Assembly (NCBI RefSeq): GCF_025133575.1
Contig: NZ_CP104011.1
Coordinates: 4,038,965 to 4,102,964 of the forward strand
Direction: 5' to 3'
DNA length: 64,000 nucleotides
Source: Pseudomonas sp. GCEP-101
Lineage (GTDB): Bacteria; Pseudomonadota; Gammaproteobacteria; Pseudomonadales; Pseudomonadaceae
In this document: one piece after another, positions 49,554 through 58,965 of the stretch
How positions within the stretch are numbered: position 1 is the first letter of the stretch
How the letters are laid out: each line of letters opens with the position of its first letter
The notes under the pieces: generated by a model
Databases searched by the model: none
What the model was told of the DNA's origin: nothing
Seen by the model: the letters and a program-made list of their open reading frames with translations, nothing else
Position numbers and translations under genes: made by a program

Positions 49554-49580
49554 CTGTAAGAAGAGAGCCTGTAAGAAGAG
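49554..49580 (+). repeat. 12-bp direct repeat before the antiporter gene
   Basis: CTGTAAGAAGAG occurs twice with a 15-bp period (49554–49565 and 49569–49580), 69 bp before the start codon. It could be a pair of regulator half-sites. The rest of the 49418–49648 gap shows nothing further. Confidence 0.6.
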
Positions 49581-49648
49581 CTGGGCAAATCGTCCGACGG
49601 CAGAGCGATAACACGACAATAGAGATCGCGGGCTTCTAAGGAGCGCAG

Positions 49649-50992
49649 ATGGCGGAAGGGAAAAAGGGCAGCATGGGGTTCTGGAGCTGCACCGCGCTGG
49701 TGATTGGCAACATGGTGGGCTCGGGGGTGTTCCTGCTGCCATCGAGCCTGGCGGCGTTCGGCGGGCTCAGCCTGTTCGGCTGGCTGGTGTCGAGCACCGG
49801 GGCGGTGATCCTGGCCTTCACCTTCGCCCGACTGGCACGGCTCAACCCCGGCGCCGGCGGACCCTACGCCTATACGCGCGATGGCTTCGGCAGCTTCGCC
49901 GGCTACCTCTGCGCCTGGACCTACTGGAAGGCCGCGTGGATCGGCAACGCCGCCATCGCCGTCACGCTCGTGGGGTACCTGCGGGTGTTCATCCCGGCGC
50001 TCGCCGACCCGCTGCTGATGGTCGCCACCGCGATCGGCGCGATCTGGCTGTGCACCCTGATCAACCTGCGCGGCATCACCGCCTTCGCCGTGGTGCAGAA
50101 CAGCCTGACCGCCCTCAAGCTGATCCCGCTGCTGCTGGTGGGCATCCTCGGCTGGTTCCATTTCAACCCCGACTACCTGACCATTCCCGCACCCAGCGAA
50201 CTGCCGGGCATGGGCTATGCCCAGGCCATCGCCACCACGGCGGCGCTGACGCTCTGGTCGTTCATCGGCCTGGAGTCGGCGACCGTGCCGGCGGACGATG
50301 TGCGCGATCCGAAGAGGACCATTCCCCGCGCCACCTTGTTCGGCACTCTGGCCGCTGCCGCCGTGTACATCCTGTCGATCACCGCCGTGCAAGGCCTGAT
50401 GCCGCCGGAAGTACTGGCCAAGTCCACCTCGCCGTTCGCCGACGCCGCGCGCATCCTGCTGGGCGACTGGGGCTACTACCTGGTGGCCGGCGGCGCGGTG
50501 ATCGCCTGCCTGGGCGCGCTCAACGGCTGGGTATTGCTGCAGGGGCAGATCCCGGTGGCGCCGGCCCGCGACGGGCTGTTCCCCGAGTCCCTGGGCAAGC
50601 TCAACAAGAACGGTGCGCCGGCCAACGGCCTGCTGTCGTCCGGGCTGCTGGTCACCGCCCTGGTGATGGTCGATGGCCACGGCGAACTGGTGGAGGTGTT
50701 CAACGTCATCATCCTGCTCGGCACCATGACCGGCGTCGTTCCCTATGCCTTCTGCACCGCCGCGCTGCTGCAACTGCTGGCGGTGAAGCCGGAGTCCTTC
50801 TCGCCGCGCTCGCGGCCGCAGGTGCTGGCCATCGGTTGCCTGGGCTTCCTCTATTCCCTGTGGGCGCTCTATGGCACCGGGCAGCAGGCGATCTTCTGGG
50901 GCTTCCTGGTGCTGATGGCGGGTATCCCGATGTACACCTGGCGGCAATACCGCAACCGCGCCCAGGGGCTGTCGCTGACGGCGGGTGACTGA
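49649..50992 (+). CDS. APC-family amino acid/amine antiporter (AdiC/CadB-like)
   Basis: A 447-residue inner-membrane exchanger with about 12 helices. The first helix ALVIGNMVGSGVFLLPSSLAAFG carries the broken-helix GSG motif of the family. WSFIGLESATVPADDVRDPKRTIPRAT in helix 6 is typical of the AdiC/CadB branch, which trades a basic amino acid for its decarboxylated amine. ATG 49649 follows AAGGAG. Its position near ldcA suggests lysine:cadaverine exchange, by inference. Confidence 0.88.
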   Translation: MAEGKKGSMGFWSCTALVIGNMVGSGVFLLPSSLAAFGGLSLFGWLVSSTGAVILAFTFARLARLNPGAGGPYAYTRDGFGSFAGYLCAWTYWKAAWIGNAAIAVTLVGYLRVFIPALADPLLMVATAIGAIWLCTLINLRGITAFAVVQNSLTALKLIPLLLVGILGWFHFNPDYLTIPAPSELPGMGYAQAIATTAALTLWSFIGLESATVPADDVRDPKRTIPRATLFGTLAAAAVYILSITAVQGLMPPEVLAKSTSPFADAARILLGDWGYYLVAGGAVIACLGALNGWVLLQGQIPVAPARDGLFPESLGKLNKNGAPANGLLSSGLLVTALVMVDGHGELVEVFNVIILLGTMTGVVPYAFCTAALLQLLAVKPESFSPRSRPQVLAIGCLGFLYSLWALYGTGQQAIFWGFLVLMAGIPMYTWRQYRNRAQGLSLTAGD

Positions 50993-51060
50993 GAGCTGCG
51001 AACGCCGCGTTCCAGTCAGATCAAGCACTTGATGGGCGAATGGCGAGCGGATTCGCCGCC

Positions 51061-51093
51061 GATGCCGTGGCCTGTGTCACAGACCGCGGCATC
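51061..51093 (+). other. Interrupted hairpin between the antiporter and hydratase genes
   Basis: GATGCCG pairs with CGGCATC, and inside CTGTG pairs with CACAG. A short T-run (CTTTTGG) follows, so it may be a weak terminator for the antiporter. The gap 50993–51241 shows no gene. Confidence 0.45.
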
Positions 51094-51241
51094 GACTTTT
51101 GGTCTTGCCTTGTTATAGTGGCGCGATGCCAAATTTCTGTGCTCCACGCGAATAAACGACACATAAGAACTGTTGGCCCGGGCTCCAGCGGCAGCGCGCC
51201 GCACCCAGATGAGAAGCAGGGCAATCCCGAGGACCTTTCCC

Positions 51242-52054
51242 GTGACCGAATACAAAGCCTTCCGCGTTGAACTGGCGGACAAGATCGCCCATGTGCAGAT
51301 CAACCGCCCGGAAAAGCTCAACGCGATGAACGCCGATTTCTGGAAGGAAATCATCGAAATCTTCCAATGGGCCGATGAAACGGATGAAGTCCGCGTCGTC
51401 GTCCTGAGCGGCGCCGGCAAACACTTCTCCGCCGGCATCGACCTCGCCCTGCTGGCCCAGGCCGCCAGCCACTTGGGCAAGGACGTCGGCCGCAACGCCC
51501 GCGCCCTGCGCAAGACCATCCTGCAGCTGCAGGGCTCCTTCAACGCCGTGGACAAGTGCAGCAAGCCCGTGCTCGCGGCCATCCAGGGCTACTGCATCGG
51601 CGGCGGCATCGACCTGATTTCCGCCTGCGACATGCGCTACTGCAGCGCCGATGCGCAGTTCTCCATCAAGGAAATCGACATGGGCATGGCCGCCGACGTC
51701 GGTACCCTGCAACGCCTGCCGCGCCTGATCGGTGACGGCATCATGCGCGAGCTGGCCTATACCGGGCGCAACGTCGATGCCGAGGAAGCCCGGCGCATCG
51801 GCCTGGTCAACAGCGTCTACGCCGACCACGCCGCGCTGCTGGACGGTGTGATGGGCCTGGCCCGGCAGATCGCTGCCAAGTCGCCGATCGCCATCCGCGG
51901 CACCAAGGAAATGATCGGCTACGCCCGCGACCACCGCGTCGAGGACGGCCTGGAATACATCGCCACCTGGAACGCCGCCATGCTGCAGTCCGCCGACCTG
52001 CAGGCCGCGATGATGGCGCACATGAGCAAGAAGACCCCCGAGTTCGCCGATTGA
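51242..52054 (+). CDS. Enoyl-CoA hydratase/isomerase family, dienoyl-CoA isomerase-like
   Basis: A 270-residue crotonase-fold protein. The oxyanion-hole segments SGAGKHFSAGIDL and AAIQGYCIGGGIDLISACDMRY are present. The stretch KEIDMGMAADVGTLQRLPR closely resembles the Glu/Asp catalytic region of delta3,5-delta2,4-dienoyl-CoA isomerases (ECH1 type) rather than plain hydratases. A role in beta-oxidation of unsaturated fatty acids is inferred. The start is GTG at 51242 after GAGGA; an upstream start would add 23 residues of low-complexity sequence. It is followed by fimL after 42 bp. Confidence 0.88.
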   Translation: MTEYKAFRVELADKIAHVQINRPEKLNAMNADFWKEIIEIFQWADETDEVRVVVLSGAGKHFSAGIDLALLAQAASHLGKDVGRNARALRKTILQLQGSFNAVDKCSKPVLAAIQGYCIGGGIDLISACDMRYCSADAQFSIKEIDMGMAADVGTLQRLPRLIGDGIMRELAYTGRNVDAEEARRIGLVNSVYADHAALLDGVMGLARQIAAKSPIAIRGTKEMIGYARDHRVEDGLEYIATWNAAMLQSADLQAAMMAHMSKKTPEFAD

Positions 52055-52096
52055 TGTCCGTCCACTCTTCTTGCGCGCAGGAGGCGCACTAGGCCG

Positions 52097-53770
52097 ATGG
52101 TTACTGGAGCCACGTCCCTCAGTCTGGTCCGCGACGAGCTGTTCGCGACGATGGAAGAGGCCGAGCAGAATCTCGAGCACTTCATCGCCGAGCGTCAGAA
52201 CGGCAGCCTGCTGCAACATTCCGTCGATTGCCTGAGCCAGATTCGCGGCACGCTGAATCTGATCGAACTGGCGGGCGCCGAGCTGCTGGCGCAGGAAGCG
52301 CTGGACCTGGCCACCGACATCCCGGCCGGCGTCAGCGAAGACCGTGACGGCCAGCTGGCCGCGCTGGGCAACGCGCTCTACGTGCTGCGCCGCTACCTGG
52401 AAAACCTCGAGGCGCACCGCCAGGAAATCCCCGAGCTGCTGCTGCCGGCGATCAACGACGTGCGCCAGGCCGCCGGCCAGCCCGCGCTGCCGGAGAGCTT
52501 CTTCTTCAGCGCGCGCCTGGACCTGCCGCGCCCGCTGCGTGCGGTCACCGTGCCGCAGGTCGAAGACCCGGCCCGCGAAGTCCGCCGCCTGCGGCAGATG
52601 TACCAGGTGGGCCTGGTGGGGCTGATCCGCGAACAGAATCTCTACCCCAGCCTCAAGCTCATGGGGCGTGCGTTAGGCAAGCTCGACGTGCTGCTGGGCA
52701 GCGCCGCGCGCACCCGCCTGTGCTGGGTCGGCGCCGGCGCGCTGGAAGCGCTGGTGGACGCCCAGATGCTGCCGCGCAAGACGCGCAAGCAGGTGTTCGC
52801 GCGCCTGGACCGTGAGCTCAAGCAACTGATCGCCAATCCTCAGTACGAAGCGCCGCGCCAGTTGCTCAAGGAACTGCTCTATCTCATCACCCTGGCCGAT
52901 ACCAGCGGCGTGCGCGCCAGCGAATTGCGCCAGGTGTTCGGCCTGACGCCGCTGCCTTTCACCGACCACCTGCTCGAAGACGAATCGCAACGCCTGTCCG
53001 GCCCCGGCCAGTCGGTGATGCGCTCGCTGTCGGTGGCGATCCGCGAGGAGCTCACCGCGGTCAAGGACCAGCTCGACCTGATCGAGCGCGGCGTGTCCCA
53101 GGCCGACGCGCTGGGCCTGCTGCACACCCAGCTGGGCAAGCTGGCCAAGACCCTGGGCATGGTCGGCCTGAACTCCGCCGCCACCTCGCTGCAGCACCAG
53201 CACGGCGTGGTCGCCGGCTGGGTCGCCAAGGGAGCGGTGGACGACCCTGCCTCGCTCAACGCGCTGGCTGACGCGCTGCTCTACGTCGAGAGCATGGTCG
53301 GCAACCTGGAGCGGGGCGAGCGCTTGAGCGCGCGCCCGACGCCGGTGGGCGAGGACGATTCCTTCGCGGTGCACCAACTCGCCGAAGCGCGCATCGTGGT
53401 AATCGACGAAGCCCAGGCGGGGCTGGCGCTGGCCAAGCGCGCGATCACCGCGTACCTGGAATCCAACGGCGACAAGCTACACCTGGCCAACGTTCCGGTC
53501 AGCCTGCAGGCGGTGCGTGGCGGCCTGTGGTTCCTCGGCCAGGAGCGTGCGGCATTGCTCGTGGGCGCCTGTGCCGATTACATTCAGGGGCAGATGATCG
53601 AGACGACCCAGATGCCGTCCGAGCAGATGCTGGAGACCCTGGCGGATGCGCTGACCGGCCTGGAGTACTACCTGGAGGGTGGAGCGATGATGCGGCCTGA
53701 AGGCCAACCCGACGTCCTGGACGTCGCCAGCGAGAGCGTCAAGGCCCTGGGCCTGACGGTGGCAGCCTGA
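52097..53770 (+). CDS. fimL: FimL, degenerate Hpt/ChpA-like regulator of twitching and cAMP
   Basis: A 557-residue cytoplasmic protein resembling the N-terminus of the chemosensory kinase ChpA. In P. aeruginosa FimL controls type IV pili, twitching and cAMP-Vfr signalling. The first Hpt-like segment reads [20 protein letters not shown], with Gln where an active Hpt has the phospho-His (SQIRG for HxLRG), so it should not be phosphorylated there. Its stop overlaps the nudC start (TGATG). Confidence 0.93.
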   Translation: MVTGATSLSLVRDELFATMEEAEQNLEHFIAERQNGSLLQHSVDCLSQIRGTLNLIELAGAELLAQEALDLATDIPAGVSEDRDGQLAALGNALYVLRRYLENLEAHRQEIPELLLPAINDVRQAAGQPALPESFFFSARLDLPRPLRAVTVPQVEDPAREVRRLRQMYQVGLVGLIREQNLYPSLKLMGRALGKLDVLLGSAARTRLCWVGAGALEALVDAQMLPRKTRKQVFARLDRELKQLIANPQYEAPRQLLKELLYLITLADTSGVRASELRQVFGLTPLPFTDHLLEDESQRLSGPGQSVMRSLSVAIREELTAVKDQLDLIERGVSQADALGLLHTQLGKLAKTLGMVGLNSAATSLQHQHGVVAGWVAKGAVDDPASLNALADALLYVESMVGNLERGERLSARPTPVGEDDSFAVHQLAEARIVVIDEAQAGLALAKRAITAYLESNGDKLHLANVPVSLQAVRGGLWFLGQERAALLVGACADYIQGQMIETTQMPSEQMLETLADALTGLEYYLEGGAMMRPEGQPDVLDVASESVKALGLTVAA

Positions 53771-54609
53771 TGCGCACCGGACGCTGGGAATCCGCCATGT
53801 TCGAGGTGGCGGCCAACGGTGGCTGGGCGCTTGCCCACTGCCAGCAGCAGTTCCTCGCCGACAGCAACGGCGTGCTGTTCCCCCGGGATTGGCTCAAGCG
53901 CCAGGACCTGTCGGTGCTTTCCGAGCACGCCGTCGGCCAGTTCGACGGCGAGCCGGTGTACTTGCTGGAGATCGACCGCACCGATCCGCTGGAAGGCGCC
54001 AGTTGGATCGGCCTGCGCCAGTTCATGATGCAGGCCGAGGAAGACATCTTCGCCATGCTCGGCTTCGCCAGCCAGATCGGCATCTGGTGGCGGCAGAACC
54101 GCTTCTGCGGCAGCTGCGGCCAGCCCAACCTGCGCATGCCCCGTGACCGCGCCATGCACTGCGAGAGCTGCGGCATCCAGCGCTACCCGCTGCTGTCGCC
54201 GAGCATGATCGTGCTGGTGACCCGCGGCGATGAAGTGCTGCTGGCGCGTTCGCCGCGCTTCGTGCCGGGGATGTACAGCACCCTGGCCGGCTTCGTCGAG
54301 CCCGGCGAGTCGGTGGAGCACTGTGTCGCCCGTGAGGTGCGCGAAGAAGTGGGCGTGGAGATCGGCAATATCCGCTACATGGGCAGCCAGCCCTGGCCGT
54401 TCCCGCATTCGCTGATGTTCGGCTACCACGCCGAGTACGTCAGCGGCGAGATCGTCATGCAGCCGGACGAGATCGAGGATGCCCGCTGGTTCCACGTCGA
54501 TGAACTGCCGCGCCTGCCGGCCGAGCGCTCCATTGCGCGTTACCTGATCGAGGTCTACCTGGCGCGCCGCGCCGGTCGCCCCGATCCTGTCCTGCCCGGC
54601 GGCGCCTGA
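53770..54609 (+). CDS. nudC: NAD(H) pyrophosphatase / RNA-deNADing Nudix hydrolase
   Basis: A 279-residue Nudix enzyme that cleaves NADH and removes NAD caps from RNA. The zinc ribbon has C113, C116, C131 and C134. The Nudix box [22 protein letters not shown] lies near 174–195, and the NADH-specific motif SQPWPFPHS near 206–214. It is translationally coupled to fimL by a one-base overlap. Confidence 0.96.
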   Translation: MRTGRWESAMFEVAANGGWALAHCQQQFLADSNGVLFPRDWLKRQDLSVLSEHAVGQFDGEPVYLLEIDRTDPLEGASWIGLRQFMMQAEEDIFAMLGFASQIGIWWRQNRFCGSCGQPNLRMPRDRAMHCESCGIQRYPLLSPSMIVLVTRGDEVLLARSPRFVPGMYSTLAGFVEPGESVEHCVAREVREEVGVEIGNIRYMGSQPWPFPHSLMFGYHAEYVSGEIVMQPDEIEDARWFHVDELPRLPAERSIARYLIEVYLARRAGRPDPVLPGGA

Positions 54610-54659
54610 CCCAGGCGCCGCGCCGTTCTGCCGACGCGCAGCAGATCGTAGCCGGGGTC

Positions 54660-55442
54660 TCAGGCTGCGGCGGTAAACCAGTGCTGCCAGGCCAGGCGCA
54701 CGGTCAGCGCCAGCACCACCAGGATGAACACCGGACGGATGAACTTGGCGCCGCCGCCAATGGCCGTGCGCGCGCCGAAGTAGGCGCCGATCATCAGTGA
54801 GCTGCCCATGCACAGGCCCATCAGCCAGACCACCTGACCCGAGGCGATGAACACCGCCAGTGCGACGATGTTGCTGACGAAGTTCATGCTGCGCGCCACG
54901 CCGCTGGCGCGGACCAGGTCCAGCGGGTACATCAGCAGGCTGCTGACGGTCCAGAAGGCGCCGGTGCCGGGGCCGGCCACGCCGTCGTAGAAGCCCAGGC
55001 CGAGGCCCTGCGGCCACTGGCGGCGCTGGGCGATGCGCGGGGTGGCGTCCAGCGGGGCTTCCGGCGTCTTGCCGAACAGCAGATACAGGCCGCAGCCGAA
55101 CACCACCACCGGCAGCATGCGGTTGAGCCACTCTGCCGGCATCAAATGCGCGGCCCAGGCGCCCAGCGCGGCGCCGATGGCGGTGGCGATCAGGCCGTTG
55201 CGCCACTGACGCGGCTGGAACAGTTTGCGCCGGTAGAAGGTGTAGCTGGCCACGGCGGCGCCGAAGGTCGAGCTGAGCTTGTTGGTGCCCAGCGCCAGGT
55301 GCGGCGGGACGCCCGCGGTGAGCAGGGCCGGGATGGTCAGCAGGCCGCCGCCGCCGGCGATGGCATCGATGAAACCGGCGAGGAAGGCGACGCCGGCGAG
55401 AATGACGAGGGTGGTCGGGTCTACGACGAGTTCGAAGGGCAT
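54660..55442 (-). CDS. TSUP-family (TauE/SafE) membrane permease
   Basis: A 260-residue inner-membrane protein with about eight helices in two repeats. The repeat signature is seen in GFIDAIAGGGGLLTIPALLTAGVPPHLALGTNKL and again in GFYDGVAGPGTGAFWTVSSLL. TSUP members move sulfite, sulfonates or other small anions; the substrate here is unknown. It is convergent with nudC and divergent from the next gene. Confidence 0.9.
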   Translation of the reverse strand: MPFELVVDPTTLVILAGVAFLAGFIDAIAGGGGLLTIPALLTAGVPPHLALGTNKLSSTFGAAVASYTFYRRKLFQPRQWRNGLIATAIGAALGAWAAHLMPAEWLNRMLPVVVFGCGLYLLFGKTPEAPLDATPRIAQRRQWPQGLGLGFYDGVAGPGTGAFWTVSSLLMYPLDLVRASGVARSMNFVSNIVALAVFIASGQVVWLMGLCMGSSLMIGAYFGARTAIGGGAKFIRPVFILVVLALTVRLAWQHWFTAAA

Positions 55443-55600
55443 TGGGTTGGCCTTGATCGGGGGCCCGCACCGCCGCTCCTGGGTAAAGATCCGGTGGCAT
55501 GGGAAACGTTAACGGGCCCGAAAGCTGCGACGGTCTGGCTGGCCGCGCAGGTACGCGGTGCGCATAATGCCGGCATTTCTACGAGGAAGGAAATCATTCG

Positions 55601-56245
55601 ATGCAGTACGACGGTCTGGCCTGGGTCGTTGCCTTCGTGGCGCTGTTGGCCCTGGTGGTAGCCGCCCGCATTCTGTTCGACCGTCACTGGTTCCTCGGCT
55701 GGCTGCGCGGCACGGTGGGGCTGCTGTTCGTTGCCATCGCCGCGTTGGTGGCCTTGGTGGCGTGGGATCTGCGCAGCTATGACCCGCTGCCGGCCGAGCG
55801 CCCGCTGGCGACCCTGAGCTTCCACAAGGTCGCCGAGCAACGCTTCGAGGTCACCCTGTTGCAGGGTAATGACGAGCGGCGCGTCGAGTTGGCCGGCGAC
55901 CTCTGGCAACTGGACGCACGCGTGCTGGAGTGGAAGGGCCTGGCGCGGCTGATCGGCCTGGCGCCGGGCTACCGCCTGCAGGACCTCAGCGGGCGCTTCC
56001 TGGCAGTGGAGCAGCAGAGCCTGGGGCGCAAGGTGGCACTGGCGGACGAGGTGCCGGGAGTCGACCTGTGGCGCTGGCTGCGTGACGGGCAGCACGACCT
56101 GCTGACCTTCGTGCCCAAGGCCGGGCGGGTGAATTACCTGCCGATGGCCGACCAGGCGGTATTCGCCGTGCGCTACGGAGCGGGCGGGTTGATCGCCGAA
56201 CCGATGAATGCGGCGGCGAACCAGGCCCTCAAGGAGTGGCAGTGA
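55601..56245 (+). CDS. Conserved hypothetical membrane protein with two helices
   Basis: A 214-residue protein. Two N-terminal membrane helices (about 8–25 and 33–54, LLFVAIAALVALVAWDL) are followed by a soluble beta-rich domain with no motif I recognise (TLSFHKVAEQRFEVTLLQG … RLIGLAPGYRLQDLSGRFLAVEQQ). The domain is probably outside the cytoplasm. GAGGAAGG precedes the start codon. It corresponds by position to PA1825. Function unknown. Confidence 0.85.
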   Translation: MQYDGLAWVVAFVALLALVVAARILFDRHWFLGWLRGTVGLLFVAIAALVALVAWDLRSYDPLPAERPLATLSFHKVAEQRFEVTLLQGNDERRVELAGDLWQLDARVLEWKGLARLIGLAPGYRLQDLSGRFLAVEQQSLGRKVALADEVPGVDLWRWLRDGQHDLLTFVPKAGRVNYLPMADQAVFAVRYGAGGLIAEPMNAAANQALKEWQ

Positions 56246-56248
56246 CCT

Positions 56249-56330
56249 TGTAGGAGCGAGCTTGCTCGCGAACCGCACGGCACCCTGAAACTCCAGCGTG
56301 AAGCGGGTTCGCGAGCAAGCTCGCTCCTAC
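56249..56330. repeat. REP inverted pair
   Basis: TGTAGGAGCGAGCTTGCTCGCGAA and TTCGCGAGCAAGCTCGCTCCTAC flank about 35 bp, immediately after the small membrane protein gene and before a shared terminator. Confidence 0.9.
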
Positions 56331-56352
56331 GAAGAGCCCAATCCTTGCCAAA

Positions 56353-56381
56353 GAAAAAGGGAGCCCATCGGCTCCCTTTTT
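56353..56381. terminator. Bidirectional terminator before the SDR gene end
   Basis: AAAAAGGGAGCC-catc-GGCTCCCTTTTT, a 12-bp symmetric stem between convergent genes. Confidence 0.88.
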
Positions 56382-56398
56382 CGTCGCCACGCCAGCGC

Positions 56399-57166
56399 TT
56401 AGGCGAGGAAGCCGCCGTCCACGTTCAGCGTCACGCCGGTGGTGTAGCTGGAGGCGTCGCTGGCGAGGTACAGCACGGCGCCGGCCATTTCGCTCGGGTC
56501 GGCCACGCGCTTGAGCGGGATGCGCTGCAGGGCGACGTTGCGGATGGCATCGTTGCTCACCAGCGCCGAGGCGAACTTGGTGTCGGTCAGGCCCGGCAGC
56601 AGGGCGTTGCAGCGGATGTTGAACTGCGCGCATTCCTTGGCGAAGACCTTGGTCATGCTGATCACCGCGGCCTTGGTCACCGAGTAGATGCCCTGGAATT
56701 CGCCCGGGGTGACGCCATTCACCGAGGCCACGTTGATGATGCTGCCGCCACCGTTGGCCTTCATCAGCTTGCCGCCTTCGATGGACATGAAGTAGTAGCC
56801 GCGGATGTTCACGTCGACGGTCTTCTGGAAGGCCGACAGGTCGGTGTCCAGCACGTTGCAGAACTGCGGGTTGGTGGCGGCGTTGTTGACCAGGATGTCC
56901 AGGCGGCCGAACTGCTCGCGGATCTGCGCGAAGACGGCCTGGATCTGCTCCATCTCGCCGATGTGGCAGGCAATCGCGGTGGCCTTGCCGCCGGCGGCGA
57001 CGATGTCGTCAGCCACGGCCTGGCAGCCATCGATCTTGCGGCTGGAAACGATGACGTGGGCGCCCTGTTGGGCCAGCAACTTGGCGATGGCCTCGCCGAT
57101 GCCGCGGCTGGCGCCGGAGACGAAGGCGATCTTGCCGTCGAGGTCGAACAGTTGGGTCTTGGACAT
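56399..57166 (-). CDS. Short-chain dehydrogenase/reductase
   Basis: A 255-residue classical SDR. The cofactor motif GASRGIG is near 18–24, NNAA near 92, and the catalytic Ser and YSVTK (Tyr/Lys) near 140–160; the C-terminal region YTTGVTLNVDGGF is canonical. The nucleotide preference is not clear. Start ATG 57166 follows AAGGAAA. It lies 27 bp after the APH-fold gene on the same strand, likely one operon acting on an acyl or hydroxyacyl substrate. Confidence 0.9.
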   Translation of the reverse strand: MSKTQLFDLDGKIAFVSGASRGIGEAIAKLLAQQGAHVIVSSRKIDGCQAVADDIVAAGGKATAIACHIGEMEQIQAVFAQIREQFGRLDILVNNAATNPQFCNVLDTDLSAFQKTVDVNIRGYYFMSIEGGKLMKANGGGSIINVASVNGVTPGEFQGIYSVTKAAVISMTKVFAKECAQFNIRCNALLPGLTDTKFASALVSNDAIRNVALQRIPLKRVADPSEMAGAVLYLASDASSYTTGVTLNVDGGFLA

Positions 57167-57193
57167 GGGAGTTTCCTTGTTATGTGACACGCC

Positions 57194-58261
57194 TTACAGG
57201 CGGGACTTGCCGATGACCTGCAGGCTCACCTGTTCCAGCAGCTTGTTGGCGTGGATGAAGGTGGCGAAGCGCTTGTCCTGGGTCTGGCCATGGAAGAAGC
57301 GGTAGTAGATCTGCTGCATGATGCCCGCCAGGCGGAACATGCCGTAGGTGTAGTAGTAATCGAGGTTGTCGATCTGGATGCCGGCGCGCTCGGCGTAGTA
57401 GTCGGCGAACTGCTGGCGGGTCAGCATGCCCGGCTCGTGGCTGGGCTGGCGGCGCAGCATCTGCATCGGCTGTGGGTCGTCCGCCTGGATCCAGTAGGCG
57501 AGGGTGTTGCCCAGGTCCATCAGCGGGTCGCCGATGGTGGTCATCTCCCAGTCGAGCACGCCGATGATCTGCATCGGGTTGTTCGGGTCGAGGATGACGT
57601 TGTCGAAGCGGTAGTCGTTATGGACGATGCCCGGCTTGTGATGGTCGGCCGGCATCTTGTCGCGCAGCCACACCTTGACCTGCTCCCAGGCCGGCGCGTC
57701 GGGCGTCAGCGACTTCTCGTAGCGATCGATCCAGCCGCCGATCTGGCGCTGCACGTAGCCCTCGGGCTTGCCCAGATCACCCAGGCCGCAGGCGTTGTAG
57801 TCGACGTTGTGCAGTTCGACGAACTTGTCGATGAAGCTCTTGCACAGCGCGGTGGTCTTGTCGGCGTCGAGGTTCAGTTCCTTGGGCAGCTCGCTGCGCA
57901 GGATGATGCCGTTGACGCGCTCCATGACGTAGAACTCGGCGCCGATCACCGATTCGTCGGTGCAGTAGACGTACGCCTTGGGGCAGTAGGGGAAGCCGTC
58001 GTTGAGCTGGTTCAGGATGCGGTATTCGCGGCCCATGTCGTGGGCCGACTTGGCCTTCTTGCCGAACGGCGGACGGCGCAGGACCAGTTCCTGGTTGTCG
58101 TACTGGATCAGGTAGGTCAGGTTCGAGGCGCCGCCGGGGAACTGGCTGATGCGCGGCTGGCCCTGCAGGCCGGGAACGTGGTCCTTGAGGTAGCCGTCGA
58201 TCACGGCGGCATCGAGTTCTTCGCCTTCGCGGGAGCGGATGGTCTGGTCGGTCAACGACAT
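57194..58261 (-). CDS. Aminoglycoside-phosphotransferase-fold kinase (ACAD10/11-like)
   Basis: A 355-residue protein kinase-like (APH) enzyme. The catalytic loop VHNDYRFDNVILD and metal-binding VLDWEMTTIGDPLMDLG are intact. In the human ACAD10/ACAD11 family this domain phosphorylates 4-hydroxyacyl-CoAs for their breakdown. The neighbouring SDR and SCP2 carrier support a role in hydroxy-acid or lipid catabolism rather than antibiotic resistance. Assignment of substrate is inference. Confidence 0.88.
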   Translation of the reverse strand: MSLTDQTIRSREGEELDAAVIDGYLKDHVPGLQGQPRISQFPGGASNLTYLIQYDNQELVLRRPPFGKKAKSAHDMGREYRILNQLNDGFPYCPKAYVYCTDESVIGAEFYVMERVNGIILRSELPKELNLDADKTTALCKSFIDKFVELHNVDYNACGLGDLGKPEGYVQRQIGGWIDRYEKSLTPDAPAWEQVKVWLRDKMPADHHKPGIVHNDYRFDNVILDPNNPMQIIGVLDWEMTTIGDPLMDLGNTLAYWIQADDPQPMQMLRRQPSHEPGMLTRQQFADYYAERAGIQIDNLDYYYTYGMFRLAGIMQQIYYRFFHGQTQDKRFATFIHANKLLEQVSLQVIGKSRL

Positions 58262-58538
58262 GCTGGTCCCTTTTTATCTAGGAGCTCGTCTTGTACTGGC
58301 TTGTACGAATCGTCCCGCAAGGGCCCAAGGCTCCTGGCGAGGTGCGCGCAGGCCGGCGTCGGTCTCATGCCGGGTGAAGCGTGGCAGGATCAGGCAAAGC
58401 AATGATGGCGCCGGGTGATCATTGGCTAATCTAATGTCCGCCTCGGCCCGTCACAAGCGCACGCCGCCGTTATTGGCGTTCGTGTTGCACCCCGATCAGG
58501 CTGCCTGATCCGGGCCCGGCCAAGGCGTGCGGGCATAA

Positions 58539-58567
58539 AAAAACCGGAGCCATGGACTCCGGTTTTT
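58539..58567. terminator. Terminator after the SCP2 gene
   Basis: AAAAACCGGAG-ccatgga-CTCCGGTTTTT, 29 bp past the SCP2 stop codon, with tracts on both sides. Apart from this the gap 58262–58595 holds only the presumed promoter region of the APH-SDR operon; no clear -35/-10 pair is seen. Confidence 0.85.
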
Positions 58568-58595
58568 CGTGCGGCGCGGGCAGGTTTTCCTCGGA

Positions 58596-58907
58596 TCAGA
58601 CCGGGAACAGTTCGCCCAGCTTCATCGCCAGCATCATGTCGCCTTCGGCGCGCAGCTTGCCGGCCATGAAGGCCTGCATGCCGTCGGTTTCGCCGCTGGT
58701 GATGCCCTTGAGGGTCTCGCTGTCCATGATCAGGGTGACGTTGGGGGACTCGGCGTCGCCCTGTACGACTTCGCAGGTGCCGTCCTTGACGACCAGGTAG
58801 TGGTTGTCGCCGTCTTCGATGTTGAACTGGAACACCAGATCCAGGCCGGCGGCCGCGCTGGCGTTGAACTTGCTCTTCATGGTGGAAACGATGTCAGCAA
58901 CACTCAT
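58596..58907 (-). CDS. SCP2 sterol/lipid-carrier domain protein
   Basis: A 103-residue single SCP2 domain (FQFNIEDGDNHYLVVKDG … VTLIMDSETLKGITSGETDGMQAFMAGKLRAEGDMMLAMKL). The GK-L-aEGDm segment near the C-terminus is diagnostic. These proteins bind fatty acyl or sterol-like lipids in a hydrophobic tunnel. It is probably transcribed with the phosphatase gene upstream and belongs functionally with the APH and SDR genes. Confidence 0.92.
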   Translation of the reverse strand: MSVADIVSTMKSKFNASAAAGLDLVFQFNIEDGDNHYLVVKDGTCEVVQGDAESPNVTLIMDSETLKGITSGETDGMQAFMAGKLRAEGDMMLAMKLGELFPV

Positions 58908-58965
58908 GGTTCTATTCCTTTTCTAGGTTTTCTCGCGCGACGCATGCGTCGCAATGGGCCGGCAC

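Noticed and set aside
49361..51028. 555-codon frame antisense to the antiporter gene
   Set aside because: The composition is dominated by Gly, Arg, Ala and Gln, with no motif; the sense strand encodes a clear 12-helix transporter.
57194..58261. Aminoglycoside resistance gene
   Set aside because: The APH fold is shared by metabolic kinases; length, motifs and SDR/SCP2 neighbours fit the ACAD10/11-like group.
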